In this document: one piece after another, positions 32,853 through 41,127 of the stretch
Position numbering within the stretch: position 1 is the first letter of the stretch
How the letters are laid out: each line of letters opens with the position of its first letter
Source of the DNA: Kribbella sandramycini
Lineage (GTDB): Bacteria > Actinomycetota > Actinomycetes > Propionibacteriales > Kribbellaceae
Assembly: GCF_013131805.1 (NCBI RefSeq)
Contig: NZ_JABJRC010000006.1
Location: 186,001 to 250,000, forward strand
Reading direction: 5' to 3'
DNA length: 64,000 nt
Program-made: the position numbers and the translations under genes
The notes under the pieces: generated by a model
Told to the model about the DNA's origin: nothing
Seen by the model: the letters and a program-made list of their open reading frames with translations, nothing else
Databases searched by the model: none

Positions 32853-33188
32853 ATGAAGGTTTTGGCGTGGCTGGCGTTCCCGCTGGCCGCCACCGCCCTG
32901 GCCATGTGCTGGGCCGCGTGGCGGGGGCGGAGCCGTGGCCCGCGCCGCTCCGGCGGGGCCTTCGCCGCGGTCGAGGACTTCCGCCGGTTCAGCGACGCCC
33001 TGGCCGCTCCCGGCCCGGATGCGTCCCCGCCGCGCCGCCGCTTCGGCCGCGCGCCGCGCAACGCTTCGGACACGAAGGGGACGGATGCCGCGGCCCGGTC
33101 GTTGAGATCGGCACGGGGGCAGGTCGGCAAGAAGCTCGGTTCGGCCGAGAAGCTCGGTTCCACCAAGACCGCAGGGCAGGGTTCGTGA
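32853..33188 (+). CDS. Small single-pass membrane protein, basic C-terminal tail
   Basis: 111 residues. An N-terminal hydrophobic segment (VLAWLAFPLAATALAMCWAAW) forms one TM helix or an uncleaved signal, followed by an Arg/Ser/Gly-rich cytoplasmic tail. I do not recognise a family. It sits between moaE and the PDZ-Lon protease gene, overlapping the latter's start by 4 nt (GTGA), so it is probably translated together with it; a small adaptor for the membrane protease is possible but speculative. AAGGTGG precedes the ATG. Confidence 0.65.
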   Translation: MKVLAWLAFPLAATALAMCWAAWRGRSRGPRRSGGAFAAVEDFRRFSDALAAPGPDASPPRRRFGRAPRNASDTKGTDAAARSLRSARGQVGKKLGSAEKLGSTKTAGQGS

Positions 33189-34222
33189 CACGTCGTACCG
33201 CAACGCTGGTCACCTCGATCGTCGTGCTCGTCATCTCGCTCGGACTGGTGACCGCCTTTCCGGTGCCGTTCGTCTCGTTCAGCCCCGGGCCGGTCAAGGA
33301 CACCCTCGGCGCGGCGAAGGACAAGCCGGTCATCGAGATCACCGGCTACGAGACGTTCCCGACCACCGGGCAGCTCGACCTGACGACCGTCTCGGTGACC
33401 TCGCCGGACCGCGAGCTGACGCTCCCGCAGGCGATGCGGAACTGGCTCGACCCGCACCACGACCTGTTCCCGCGCGACATCATCTACCCGCCCGACCAGA
33501 GCGCCGACGAGGTCGAGCAGCAGAACACCGCCGAGATGACCGGCTCGCAGGACAGCGCGGTCGCCGCCGCCCTGCAGGCCGCGAAGGTCCCGTTCCACAC
33601 CAAGGTCTCGACCGTCGCCAAGGACTCCCCGGCCGACGGCAAGCTGAAACCGGGCGACATCGTGCTCGCGGTGGACGGTCAGCCGATGACGCAGATCCCG
33701 CAGGTCGGCGAGGCGGTGCGCAAACACAAGGTCGGCGAGACCGTGAACTTCCTGATCCGCCGCGGCAAGGCCGAGCAGACCGTGCAGCTGAAGACCGCCG
33801 CGACGCCCGGTGAGCAGGACCGGCCGATGGTCGGTATCTCGATCGGCGTGGACTCGCAGGTGAAGGTCACGGTCAACCTCGGCCAGGACATCGGCGGCCC
33901 GAGCGCCGGGACGGCGTTCGCCCTGGCCATCTACGACAAGCTCACCCCGGGCGCGCTCCTGGACGGCAAACACGTCGCCGGCACCGGCACGATCGACGCG
34001 CTCGGCCAGGTCGGCGCGATCGGCGGCATCCAGCAGAAGATCGCCGGCGCCAAGGAGGACGGCGCGACGGTCTTCCTGGTGCCCGCGCCGAACTGCGGCG
34101 CCGCGCTGCACGCCGGCGTCGAAGGCATCCAGCTGGTCAAGATGTCCACCCTGGACGACGCGATCGCCGCGCTGCAGGCACTCAGCAGCGGGAAGGGCGA
34201 CGTGCCCACATGTACTTCGTGA
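33185..34222 (+). CDS. Membrane-anchored PDZ plus Lon-type (S16) serine protease
   Basis: 345 residues, start GTG 33185. One N-terminal TM (TLVTSIVVLVISLGLVTAF), then an extracytoplasmic beta region, a PDZ domain (about 140-205; VAKDSPADGKLKPGDIVLAVDG) and a C-terminal Lon proteolytic domain (220-340). The Ser-Lys dyad is S240 in GQDIGGPSAGT and K285 in GAIGGIQQKI. This is the Rv3194c/YlbL-type secreted-side quality-control protease. It is followed by the PPA1309 and UPF0182 genes in the conserved order. Confidence 0.92.
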   Translation: MTRRTATLVTSIVVLVISLGLVTAFPVPFVSFSPGPVKDTLGAAKDKPVIEITGYETFPTTGQLDLTTVSVTSPDRELTLPQAMRNWLDPHHDLFPRDIIYPPDQSADEVEQQNTAEMTGSQDSAVAAALQAAKVPFHTKVSTVAKDSPADGKLKPGDIVLAVDGQPMTQIPQVGEAVRKHKVGETVNFLIRRGKAEQTVQLKTAATPGEQDRPMVGISIGVDSQVKVTVNLGQDIGGPSAGTAFALAIYDKLTPGALLDGKHVAGTGTIDALGQVGAIGGIQQKIAGAKEDGATVFLVPAPNCGAALHAGVEGIQLVKMSTLDDAIAALQALSSGKGDVPTCTS

Positions 34223-34265
34223 AACACCCGATGGAATCGTTCGGCCGAAGGAGAGATCTGGCGGT

Positions 34266-34883
34266 ATGGAATCCGTAGGCACGCTGCCTCCTGACGCGCT
34301 CAGCCGAGCGGTGGTCGAGATCGAGAAACACGTGAGCGGCTCCGGCTGGGACCAGCCCGCGCAGCTGTTCGCGCTCGTTCTGACCGATGAGCTGTTGCGG
34401 GCCGAGCCGCAGCTGGCCGCGCAGCTCGGCGCGGAGGACGCCTCCCAGCCGCTGACGCCGATCGCCCAGGGCGAGCTGCCCGGCGGGCTCGAGGTCGAGC
34501 ACCTGGCCGATGCGCTCGGCCGGATCGAGTGGCCCGACAGCGTCAGCGGCTGCGCCGTCGCGATCGAGCAGGTCGTGCTGCCGGCGTCGGTCGAGGCCGG
34601 CCTGTCGAGCGCCGAATCCGACGCTGAGCTGGCCCGGATGGCCGCCAGTGATCCGCGTCGCCACGAGGTGCGCATGGTCGCCGCCGTGCTGCGCGAGGGC
34701 GGCCGCTTCGGCGCCGTCCGGCTGCGCTCGCACGACGAGGACAGCGCCGTGCTCACCGGAACCGACCTGGTCCCCACGCTGTGCGAAGTACTGTCTTTGA
34801 CATTCGAACCCTCGGTCGGCCTCCAGCCGGGTGCGGGTGCTGGGGTCGACGGCATGAGGAACGACGAGGAGAACCGACCATGA
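34266..34883 (+). CDS. PPA1309-family conserved protein
   Basis: 205 residues, cytoplasmic, mostly acidic-helical. It matches the uncharacterised PPA1309 family found between the PDZ protease and UPF0182 in Propionibacteriales and relatives (segments AVVEIEKHVSGSGWDQPAQL and DPRRHEVRMVAAVLREGG). The function is unknown. ATG 34266 follows GAGAG; its TGA overlaps the UPF0182 start (ATGA), so the two are translationally coupled. Confidence 0.8.
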   Translation: MESVGTLPPDALSRAVVEIEKHVSGSGWDQPAQLFALVLTDELLRAEPQLAAQLGAEDASQPLTPIAQGELPGGLEVEHLADALGRIEWPDSVSGCAVAIEQVVLPASVEAGLSSAESDAELARMAASDPRRHEVRMVAAVLREGGRFGAVRLRSHDEDSAVLTGTDLVPTLCEVLSLTFEPSVGLQPGAGAGVDGMRNDEENRP

Positions 34884-37846
34884 GTGACGGCGTCTACGAC
34901 ATGCCGGACGAGCCGCGCCGGGCGCGAACACCCGGCCGACGCCCGCGGGCGTTGCTCCCGACGATCGCGACCTTGATCGTGCTGCTGATCCTGTTCAGCG
35001 TCTTCACCGACGTCTGGACGCAGCGGCTCTGGTACCGCTCGGTGGATCTCGGATCGGTGTTCAGCACCGTCCTCGGGACGCGGGTGCTGTTGTTCGTCGT
35101 GGTCGGCCTGCTGATGGCCGCGGCCGTGGTCGCGAACATCATCGTCGCCTTCCGGACGCGGCCGCGGGTCGCGCTCGCGCCGTCGCCGAGCCCCGGCTTC
35201 GAGCGGTACGGCGACCTGCTGCAGCAGCGCGGGAAGATCGCGATCGCGGTCGTCGCCGTGCTGATGCTGGTCTTCGGCGGCTCGGCCGCCTCGGGTGAGT
35301 GGAAGGTCTTCCTCGCCTGGCGGAATCGGACGCCGTTCGGCGTCACCGACCAGCACTTCAACATGGACATCGCGTTCTTCGTCTTCGACTACCCGTGGCT
35401 GCGCGTCCTGCTCGGCTTCGGCTACTCGATCGTGCTGCTGTCGCTGGTCGCGGCGATCATCACCCACTACCTGTACGGCGGCTTCCGGCCGTCGGCCAAG
35501 GGGCAGAAGGCCTCCGGCGCCGCGCAGGTGCAGTTCTCGGTGCTGCTGGGCCTGCTCGTCCTGCTGAAGGCGTTCAGCTACTGGCTCGACCGCTACGGCC
35601 TGACGACCTCGGACAGCCGGCTCTTCACCGGTATCTCCTACACCGGTGACAACGCGGTGCTGCCCAGCAAGGAGATCCTCGCGGTGATCGCCGTGCTCTG
35701 CGCGGTGCTGTTCTTCGCGAACGTCGTCCGGCGGACGTGGCTGCTGCCCGGGGTCGGCACCGTCGTGCTGATCCTGTCGGCGATCCTCCTCGGGGCCCTC
35801 TGGCCGGCCGCGCTGCAGCAGTTGCGCGTCCGCCCGAGCGAGCCCGTCCGCGAGGCGGCGTACATCAAGAAGAACATCGACGCGACCCGGCAGGCCTACG
35901 GCCTGGAGGAGAGCAAGGTCGAGAACTACGAGGCCAAGACGACCGCGACGCCGGCGGAGCTGTCCCAGGATGCCGAGGTGCTGCCGGGTATCCGGCTGAT
36001 CGACCCCAGTGTCGTCGGCCCGACCTTCGAGCAGCTGCAGCAGGTCCGCGGTTTCTACTCGTTCCCGACCGATCTCGACGTCGACCGCTACCGGATCGGC
36101 AACAAGGTCAGCGACACCGTCATCGCCGTCCGCGAGGTCGAGGTGGACCGGCTGCCGGCCGGCCAGCGGAACTGGAACAACGACCACACCGTCTACACCC
36201 ACGGCTACGGCGTCGTCGCGGCGAACGGCAACCAGCGCGCCGCCGACGGCACGCCGGTCTTCTCGGAGAAGGACCTGCCGCCGACCGGCCAGCTCGGCGA
36301 CTACGAGCCACGGATCTACTTCGGCGAGAAATCGCCGGACTACTCGATCGTCGGCGGCCCGAAGGGCGGCCAGCCGGTCGAGCTGGACACCCCGGAGGGC
36401 AAGGCCGGCGGTGACCCGACGCTGAACACCTACGACGGCAAGGGCGGCGTCCCGGTCGGCAGCTTCGGGAACCGGCTGCTCTACGCCACCAAGTTCCGGG
36501 ACGCGAACCTGCTGCTGTCGAGCCGGGTCAACCCCGAGTCGAAGATCCTCTACGACCGCTCGCCGCGCGAGCGGGTCGAGAAGGCCGCGCCGTGGCTGAC
36601 GCCGGACGGCGACCCGTATCCGGCGATCGTGGACGGCCAGGTTGTCTGGATCGTCGACGGCTACACCACCTCGGCGAACTACCCGTACGCCGAGAAGGTC
36701 GCGCTCGACGACAGCACCCGGGACACCACCACCGGGCGCGGGACGATCGCGCAGCAGCCGAGCGAGGAGATCAACTACATCCGCAACTCGGTCAAGGCCG
36801 TCGTGAACGCCTACGACGGCTCGGTCGAGCTGTACGCGTGGGACGAGGGCGACCCCGTCCTGAAGACGTGGATGAAGGCCTTCCCGGGGACGGTCAAGCC
36901 GCGCGGGGACATCTCGCCGGCGCTGATGTCGCACCTGCGCTACCCGGAGGACATCTTCAAGGTCCAGCGCGACCTGCTCGCCAAGTACCACGTGACGGAT
37001 TCGACCACCTGGTACCAGAACAGCGACCTGTGGCGTGTCCCGACCGACCCGACCGCGGCCGCGCCGACCAGTGATTCGGCTTCGCAAACGAAACAGCCTC
37101 CTTTCTACCTCTCGTTGCGGATGCCCGGTCAGACCGAGCCGAAGTTCTCCCTGACGTCGGTGTACGTGCCGAACGCGGAGCGGGAGAACCTGACCGCGTT
37201 CATGGCGGTCGATGCCGAGGCCACCTCGCCGGACTACGGCAAGTTCCGGATCCTGCGATTGCCCGGAAACGTGCAGATCCCCGGCCCTGGACAGGTCTTC
37301 AACAAGTTCCAGACCGATGACGGGATCAGAACGGCGCTGCTCCCGATCAACCAGCCGACCAGTGGCGCGCGGGCGCAGTACGGCAACCTGCTCACCCTGC
37401 CGCTCGGCGGTGGTCTGCTCTACGTGCAGCCCGTCTACTCCGTCCGGACCAGTGGGCCCGGTAGCTATCCGGTACTGCGGTACGTGCTCGTCTCCTTCGG
37501 TGACCGGGTCGCCTTCGGCTCGACGCTGCAGGAGGCCTTGACCAAGGTCTTCAACACCAGCGTCGACACCGGAGAGGACCCGGGGAAGCCGCCGACGAAC
37601 CAGCCCCCGGCCAACCAGACCATCAAACAAGCGCTGGCAGATGCCCAGAACGCCTACAACGCGGCGCAGACCGCGCTGAAACGCGGCGACCTGGCGGGCT
37701 ACCAGAGCGAGGTCAACAAGATGAAGACGGCGATCGACCGCGCCATCGCGGCCGGAGCCGTAGTCACCCCGACCCCAACGCCAAAACCCTCGGAGACCCC
37801 GGAAACACCAACCCCCTCCGACCCGCCAACCTCCCCAACAGGCTGA
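34880..37846 (+). CDS. UPF0182 family large membrane protein
   Basis: 988 residues. The first ~310 residues carry seven TM helices (for example LLPTIATLIVLLILFSVFTD). A large extracytoplasmic domain of ~570 residues follows, and a Pro/Thr-rich low-complexity tail (PTPTPKPSETPETPTPSDPP) ends the protein. It matches UPF0182 (Rv3193c type), which is widespread in actinobacteria and of unknown function. ATG 34880 has GGAG upstream and overlaps the previous stop. The tail is preceded by a helical segment rich in Ala/Asn/Gln that is typical of the family. Confidence 0.93.
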   Translation: MSDGVYDMPDEPRRARTPGRRPRALLPTIATLIVLLILFSVFTDVWTQRLWYRSVDLGSVFSTVLGTRVLLFVVVGLLMAAAVVANIIVAFRTRPRVALAPSPSPGFERYGDLLQQRGKIAIAVVAVLMLVFGGSAASGEWKVFLAWRNRTPFGVTDQHFNMDIAFFVFDYPWLRVLLGFGYSIVLLSLVAAIITHYLYGGFRPSAKGQKASGAAQVQFSVLLGLLVLLKAFSYWLDRYGLTTSDSRLFTGISYTGDNAVLPSKEILAVIAVLCAVLFFANVVRRTWLLPGVGTVVLILSAILLGALWPAALQQLRVRPSEPVREAAYIKKNIDATRQAYGLEESKVENYEAKTTATPAELSQDAEVLPGIRLIDPSVVGPTFEQLQQVRGFYSFPTDLDVDRYRIGNKVSDTVIAVREVEVDRLPAGQRNWNNDHTVYTHGYGVVAANGNQRAADGTPVFSEKDLPPTGQLGDYEPRIYFGEKSPDYSIVGGPKGGQPVELDTPEGKAGGDPTLNTYDGKGGVPVGSFGNRLLYATKFRDANLLLSSRVNPESKILYDRSPRERVEKAAPWLTPDGDPYPAIVDGQVVWIVDGYTTSANYPYAEKVALDDSTRDTTTGRGTIAQQPSEEINYIRNSVKAVVNAYDGSVELYAWDEGDPVLKTWMKAFPGTVKPRGDISPALMSHLRYPEDIFKVQRDLLAKYHVTDSTTWYQNSDLWRVPTDPTAAAPTSDSASQTKQPPFYLSLRMPGQTEPKFSLTSVYVPNAERENLTAFMAVDAEATSPDYGKFRILRLPGNVQIPGPGQVFNKFQTDDGIRTALLPINQPTSGARAQYGNLLTLPLGGGLLYVQPVYSVRTSGPGSYPVLRYVLVSFGDRVAFGSTLQEALTKVFNTSVDTGEDPGKPPTNQPPANQTIKQALADAQNAYNAAQTALKRGDLAGYQSEVNKMKTAIDRAIAAGAVVTPTPTPKPSETPETPTPSDPPTSPTG

Positions 37847-37858
37847 CCACCGCCGCAC

Positions 37859-37890
37859 GGCGTCGTATCAGGTAGCCCTGGTACGACGCC
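37859..37890. terminator. 14-bp bidirectional hairpin after UPF0182
   Basis: GGCGTCGTATCAGG (37859-37872) pairs with CCTGGTACGACGCC (37877-37890), one G-U, 4-nt loop. It lies 12 bp after the UPF0182 stop and about 90 bp past the convergent secreted-protein gene. Confidence 0.8.
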
Positions 37891-37981
37891 CACGGCGAAC
37901 CCCAGGGCGGTGATCACGACTACGGTCGAGGTCACCGCCCGTTTTGTTCAGCAACCGGCGATGGTTGCCGTGGGCATCGGG

Positions 37982-38551
37982 TTAGGGCTCGGGGTGGAAG
38001 CCGACTGCGGTCGCGATCAGCTCCTCCTCGGGGAAGCGGTCGCGGTCGATGGAGACTTCGGCGGCGAGGCCGGGCTCGATGAAGTAGAAGACTTCGTTGT
38101 CGATGGTGAGGGCGTTGTAGGGGCCGACCTTGAGTGGGGTTGGCTGCCAGGTGGCGGGGTCTCGCTCTTCGTACTCGACGAGGAAGGCTTTCAGGGCTTC
38201 CAGATCGGTGAGTTTGGCACCGCGCAGGGTTTTGACGGTGAGGTCTACTTTGAATGCGCCTTGCGGGTCTGGGCCGGTCTCCCAGACTCGGCTGTGGAAG
38301 ATGACGTCCTCCCACTCGTACTCGAAGTCGCTCGGGGCCCCGATACCGCCGGGGAGATGCTCGATCACGAAGCCGTCCACGGTGGGTGTCCTTTGCTCGA
38401 TCGACGGGAAGGCGGCGGGCGGCGCCGAGGGGCCGGCGGCTGCCGCGGTGGCGGTCGCCCAGACGCCCAGAGCGGCGAGCGCCACCGCACTCCGGGCCAC
38501 GATACGGCGCATCCGCGGCCGGAGTGGGGAACGAACCGAAGATCGCGACAT
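37982..38551 (-). CDS. Putative secreted protein of unknown function
   Basis: 189 residues from ATG 38551, which has a perfect AGGAGG six bases upstream. A long basic n-region (MSRSSVRSPLRPRMRRIV) and hydrophobic core (AVALAALGVWATATAAAA) form a Sec signal with a likely cut after an Ala-rich AxA. The mature ~145-residue domain is acidic and aromatic-rich (DFEYEWEDVIFHSRVWETG; YNALTIDNEVFYFIEPG) with no cysteines. I do not recognise a catalytic motif. It appears monocistronic. Confidence 0.75.
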   Translation of the reverse strand: MSRSSVRSPLRPRMRRIVARSAVALAALGVWATATAAAAGPSAPPAAFPSIEQRTPTVDGFVIEHLPGGIGAPSDFEYEWEDVIFHSRVWETGPDPQGAFKVDLTVKTLRGAKLTDLEALKAFLVEYEERDPATWQPTPLKVGPYNALTIDNEVFYFIEPGLAAEVSIDRDRFPEEELIATAVGFHPEP

Positions 38552-38668
38552 GGTTGCCTCCTGATCACCTCGGCGCCGCGACCCGGGCGGCGCCTCTTGC
38601 CCAAGAAGATGCACCGATCGCGGGCCGTTCCGGCCGGCCGATTCCGGATCTGTGGACAACTCGGCCGA

Positions 38669-39634
38669 TCAGTGGCCGATCAATCGGTGCAAGCGGTGGA
38701 AGGTCTGTGCGAACCCGAGCGCGGGCCACGCGCGCGACGACAGCAGGTTCGTCACTCGCCAGTCGGTGACGACGGAGTCGTAGCCGGTCTCGGCCGACCA
38801 GTTCAGCACCGCTTCGCCCAAGGCCCGCCCAGCGCCCAGACCACGCGCTTCGGGCAGCACCGCGGCGAAGCCCAGGAAGCCGGCGTTGTCCGGCTGCGAC
38901 AGCCCGCTGTGCGTACTGCCGCGCTCGATCGACGTGCCGGTCGCCGATCCGATCACCCGCCCGTTGCTCTCGGCCACGAACGTCGCGGAGACCGGATCGT
39001 CGAAGTCCTCCTCCCACTCGTCGATCGCCTCCTGCAAGCTCGGCAGCGTCCCGGCCGCGAAGACCGGAGACAACCCCTGATGCTGCGGCAGCGCGAGGTC
39101 CAGCTCCGCGAGCACCGGGATATCGGCGCGGACGGCGCGTCGTACGAGCACCCCTGCGCGCGGCGGAATCGGCGTCGCGGGCACCGGCTGAATCGCGTGC
39201 GCGTGCTGGGAACCGAAGGCGAGCCGGAACCACGCATCCAGCAGTTCGGCATCGTCCGGCACCAAGGTGTAGTGCGCGATGCGTCCTTCCGCAACCCACT
39301 TGACCGCCGCAGCGCCGTACAGATCTCTGATGTGCTCCGGCGTCCGCACCGCATGACCCGCCGCCTCCACCCAGACGTTCGGACCCCACACCGGCGACTG
39401 CTTCGGTGCCCCGAGCAAATACCCGGTCACCTCGCCGCCCTCGCGCAGCACGGCCCCCGATGCATCCGCAGACTCCCAGATCGCCGTCACCTCGACCAGC
39501 GCGCGCTGCGGATCCTCGTACGCAGGCGACAGCAGCGGATGGCGCTTACGATGCGCACGATGCCGCTCCGCCAGCAGCACGGCCGCAGCCGGCAGATCCG
39601 TTGTTTCGAAGGGCCGGATGTCGAGTCGGGACAT
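38669..39634 (-). CDS. GNAT-family acetyltransferase, two-domain
   Basis: 321 residues from ATG 39634. The C-terminal half is a clear GNAT fold with motif A LGFAAVLPEARGLGAGRALGE and a closing DWRVTNLLSSRAWPALGF. The N-terminal half resembles a second, degenerate GNAT copy (RLDIRPFETTDLPAAAVLLAERH; TGYLLGAP), giving a tandem enzyme. The substrate is unknown. It is transcribed away from the tRNA gene; the tRNA promoter lies in the 103-bp gap upstream. Confidence 0.85.
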   Translation of the reverse strand: MSRLDIRPFETTDLPAAAVLLAERHRAHRKRHPLLSPAYEDPQRALVEVTAIWESADASGAVLREGGEVTGYLLGAPKQSPVWGPNVWVEAAGHAVRTPEHIRDLYGAAAVKWVAEGRIAHYTLVPDDAELLDAWFRLAFGSQHAHAIQPVPATPIPPRAGVLVRRAVRADIPVLAELDLALPQHQGLSPVFAAGTLPSLQEAIDEWEEDFDDPVSATFVAESNGRVIGSATGTSIERGSTHSGLSQPDNAGFLGFAAVLPEARGLGAGRALGEAVLNWSAETGYDSVVTDWRVTNLLSSRAWPALGFAQTFHRLHRLIGH

Positions 39635-39697
39635 ACCCGGACGGTACGCCGCGCCCCTCCGCTGCGACACGGCTTTTCGGGCACGCCGGTAACTGAT

Positions 39698-39726
39698 TTG
39701 GTTGCCCAGCCCGAATCCACTAATCT
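39698..39726 (+). promoter_or_regulatory. Promoter of the initiator tRNA gene
   Basis: -35 TTGGTT (39698-39703), 17-bp spacer and -10 TAATCT (39721-39726) place transcription start about 6 nt before the mature tRNA 5' end. Confidence 0.6.
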
Positions 39727-39737
39727 AAACCCAGCGA

Positions 39738-39814
39738 CGCGGGGTGGAGCAGCTCGGTAGCTCGCTGGGCTCATAACCCAGAGGTCGCAGGTTCAAATCC
39801 TGCCCCCGCTACCA
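39738..39814 (+). tRNA. tRNA-fMet (initiator), anticodon CAT
   Basis: 77-nt cloverleaf with encoded CCA. Acceptor CGCGGGG/CCCCGCT leaves an unpaired C1-U72. The anticodon stem CTGGG/CCCAG gives three consecutive G-C pairs below the CTCATAA loop, and the T-arm is GCAGGTTCAAATCCTGC. The 1-72 mismatch and the three G-C pairs are the hallmarks of an initiator rather than an elongator tRNA-Met. Confidence 0.95.
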
Positions 39815-39818
39815 AAGG

Positions 39819-39856
39819 AAGAACCCCGGCCAGATAAGTCTCTGGCCGGGGTTCTT
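39819..39856 (+). terminator. Terminator of the tRNA-fMet gene
   Basis: AAGAACCCCGGCCAGA (39819-39834) and TCTGGCCGGGGTTCTT (39841-39856) form a perfect 16-bp stem with a 6-nt loop. It also lies just past the stop of the convergent amidase and may serve both. Confidence 0.88.
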
Positions 39857-39861
39857 CGCGT

Positions 39862-40995
39862 TCACCCGGCCAGCTGAGCGGCGATGGCGAGCAGGTCGTG
39901 TTCGTGGCCGTGGCGCGCGACGAGTTGGAGGCCGACGGGTTCTCCTGCGGGGGTGTGACCGGCCGGGATGCTGATGGCGGGGTGGCCGGTGATGTTGAAG
40001 GCCCAGGTCAGCGCGACGCTGTAGGTGGCGCCGGGGCCTTCGTGTCCGTGCGGCGGGTTCGGCGTGGTGGGGGTCGCGAGGAGATCGTGGCGTGCGAAGT
40101 ACCGGTCGAGGTCGTGGCGCAGGGCGGCGGCGCAGGCCGGGTCGGCGCCGGCCCGCAGCGCGGCCCAGCAGGTTGCGGGATCGGTGAGTCTCAGGTCGGT
40201 GTCATGGACGTCGATCTGGTCGTGCGCGGCCAGCGCGATGAGGCGATCGAATGCGGTGCTCGCGACGTGATCGTCGGTCTGGGCGAAGCCGAGCGTCCGC
40301 GACCAGCCGGTACGCATCGGTGTCGCGAGTGGCTCGGGTGCGCGGTAAGGAGCGTCGGTGAGTGTGGACAGATAGAGCGCGGCGTCGGTGGCTGTGCGGG
40401 CGAGTGGGCCGGCGATGTTGAGTCCGGCGCGGTCGCGGGCGGGTGCGGTGCCGTTGGTCGGTTTGAGGCCGATGATCGAGCACCAGGCGGCGGGGATCCG
40501 GATCGATCCGGCGCCGTCGCTTCCGGTGGCGATCGGCACCATGCCGGCCGCGACCGCGACCGCGGATCCTGCTGAGGAGCCGCCAGGGCTCCACTCCGGA
40601 TTGTCCGGATTGCGGGTCGGACCGCGGTCTGAGGAACCCCAGGTCTGCCAGATCGGGCCAGGGCCGGGAGTGGTAGTGGCCCCGACCGGGACGCAGCCTG
40701 CGGCCAGGAGCCGGGTGGTCTGGAACGCCCCCAGACCCTCGGTGGCTTTGACACCGATGGGAACCCCGGCCAGCGGCAGGTGTTCGCCGGCGCGGATTTG
40801 CCGGTCCACGTCGTCGGCATGGCGGGCTGCTGCTTCGGGCCACAGCTTGGCGAAAGCGCGTAGTCGCTCGTCGTGGCGGTCGATCTCTGCCTGCGCGGCC
40901 CGCAGGGTGTCGTGGGCCGACAGGTCACCGGCGCGGACGGCCGCTGCGATCTCGACGGCGCTGAGCCGTGGGTAGTGCGGGAGGTTGCTGATCAT
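39862..40995 (-). CDS. Amidase-signature family enzyme
   Basis: 377-residue member of the amidase signature family (Ser-cisSer-Lys hydrolases). The catalytic Lys is in LAGVPIGVKATEG. The cis-Ser and nucleophile are in the Gly/Ser-rich segment starting WSPGGSSAGSA and continuing to TGSDGAGSIRIPAAW. The usual length is about 450-500; the C-terminal substrate-binding part is short here, but the frame is intact and ends in a conventional GLQLVARHGHEHDLLAIA tail. It is divergent from the siderophore flavoprotein, and the iron box at 41056 lies 60 bp upstream, so iron control is possible. The substrate is unknown and membership in the siderophore pathway is uncertain. Confidence 0.85.
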   Translation of the reverse strand: MISNLPHYPRLSAVEIAAAVRAGDLSAHDTLRAAQAEIDRHDERLRAFAKLWPEAAARHADDVDRQIRAGEHLPLAGVPIGVKATEGLGAFQTTRLLAAGCVPVGATTTPGPGPIWQTWGSSDRGPTRNPDNPEWSPGGSSAGSAVAVAAGMVPIATGSDGAGSIRIPAAWCSIIGLKPTNGTAPARDRAGLNIAGPLARTATDAALYLSTLTDAPYRAPEPLATPMRTGWSRTLGFAQTDDHVASTAFDRLIALAAHDQIDVHDTDLRLTDPATCWAALRAGADPACAAALRHDLDRYFARHDLLATPTTPNPPHGHEGPGATYSVALTWAFNITGHPAISIPAGHTPAGEPVGLQLVARHGHEHDLLAIAAQLAG

Positions 40996-41055
40996 CGCTC
41001 CCGCCCATCCTGCCCGGTTCCGGAGTCAGTGGTCGAGAACACATGACCATTCAAT

Positions 41056-41074
41056 TTAGGTAAGGCTAAGCTCA
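41056..41074. promoter_or_regulatory. Iron box 1 (IdeR/DmdR-type)
   Basis: TTAGGTAAGGCTAAGCTCA matches 16 of 19 positions of TTAGGTTAGGCTAACCTAA. It lies between the divergent amidase and TcuA-like genes, 53 bp before the latter's ATG. Confidence 0.85.
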
Positions 41075-41127
41075 GGGCTGCGAGTCGGCTGATCGCCGAG
41101 AAGTGGGGTTGTCGGTGGGGAGTGGAC

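Noticed and set aside
32552-37858. A 1768-codon open frame on the minus strand
   Set aside because: It is fully antisense to moaE, the PDZ-Lon protease, PPA1309 and UPF0182 genes, which have clear domains and ribosome sites. Its predicted peptide is Arg/Gly/Asp low-complexity sequence typical of high-GC shadow frames.
39738-39814. Active integrated element at the tRNA
   Set aside because: No integrase, excisionase or repeated copy of the tRNA 3' end is visible in the window.
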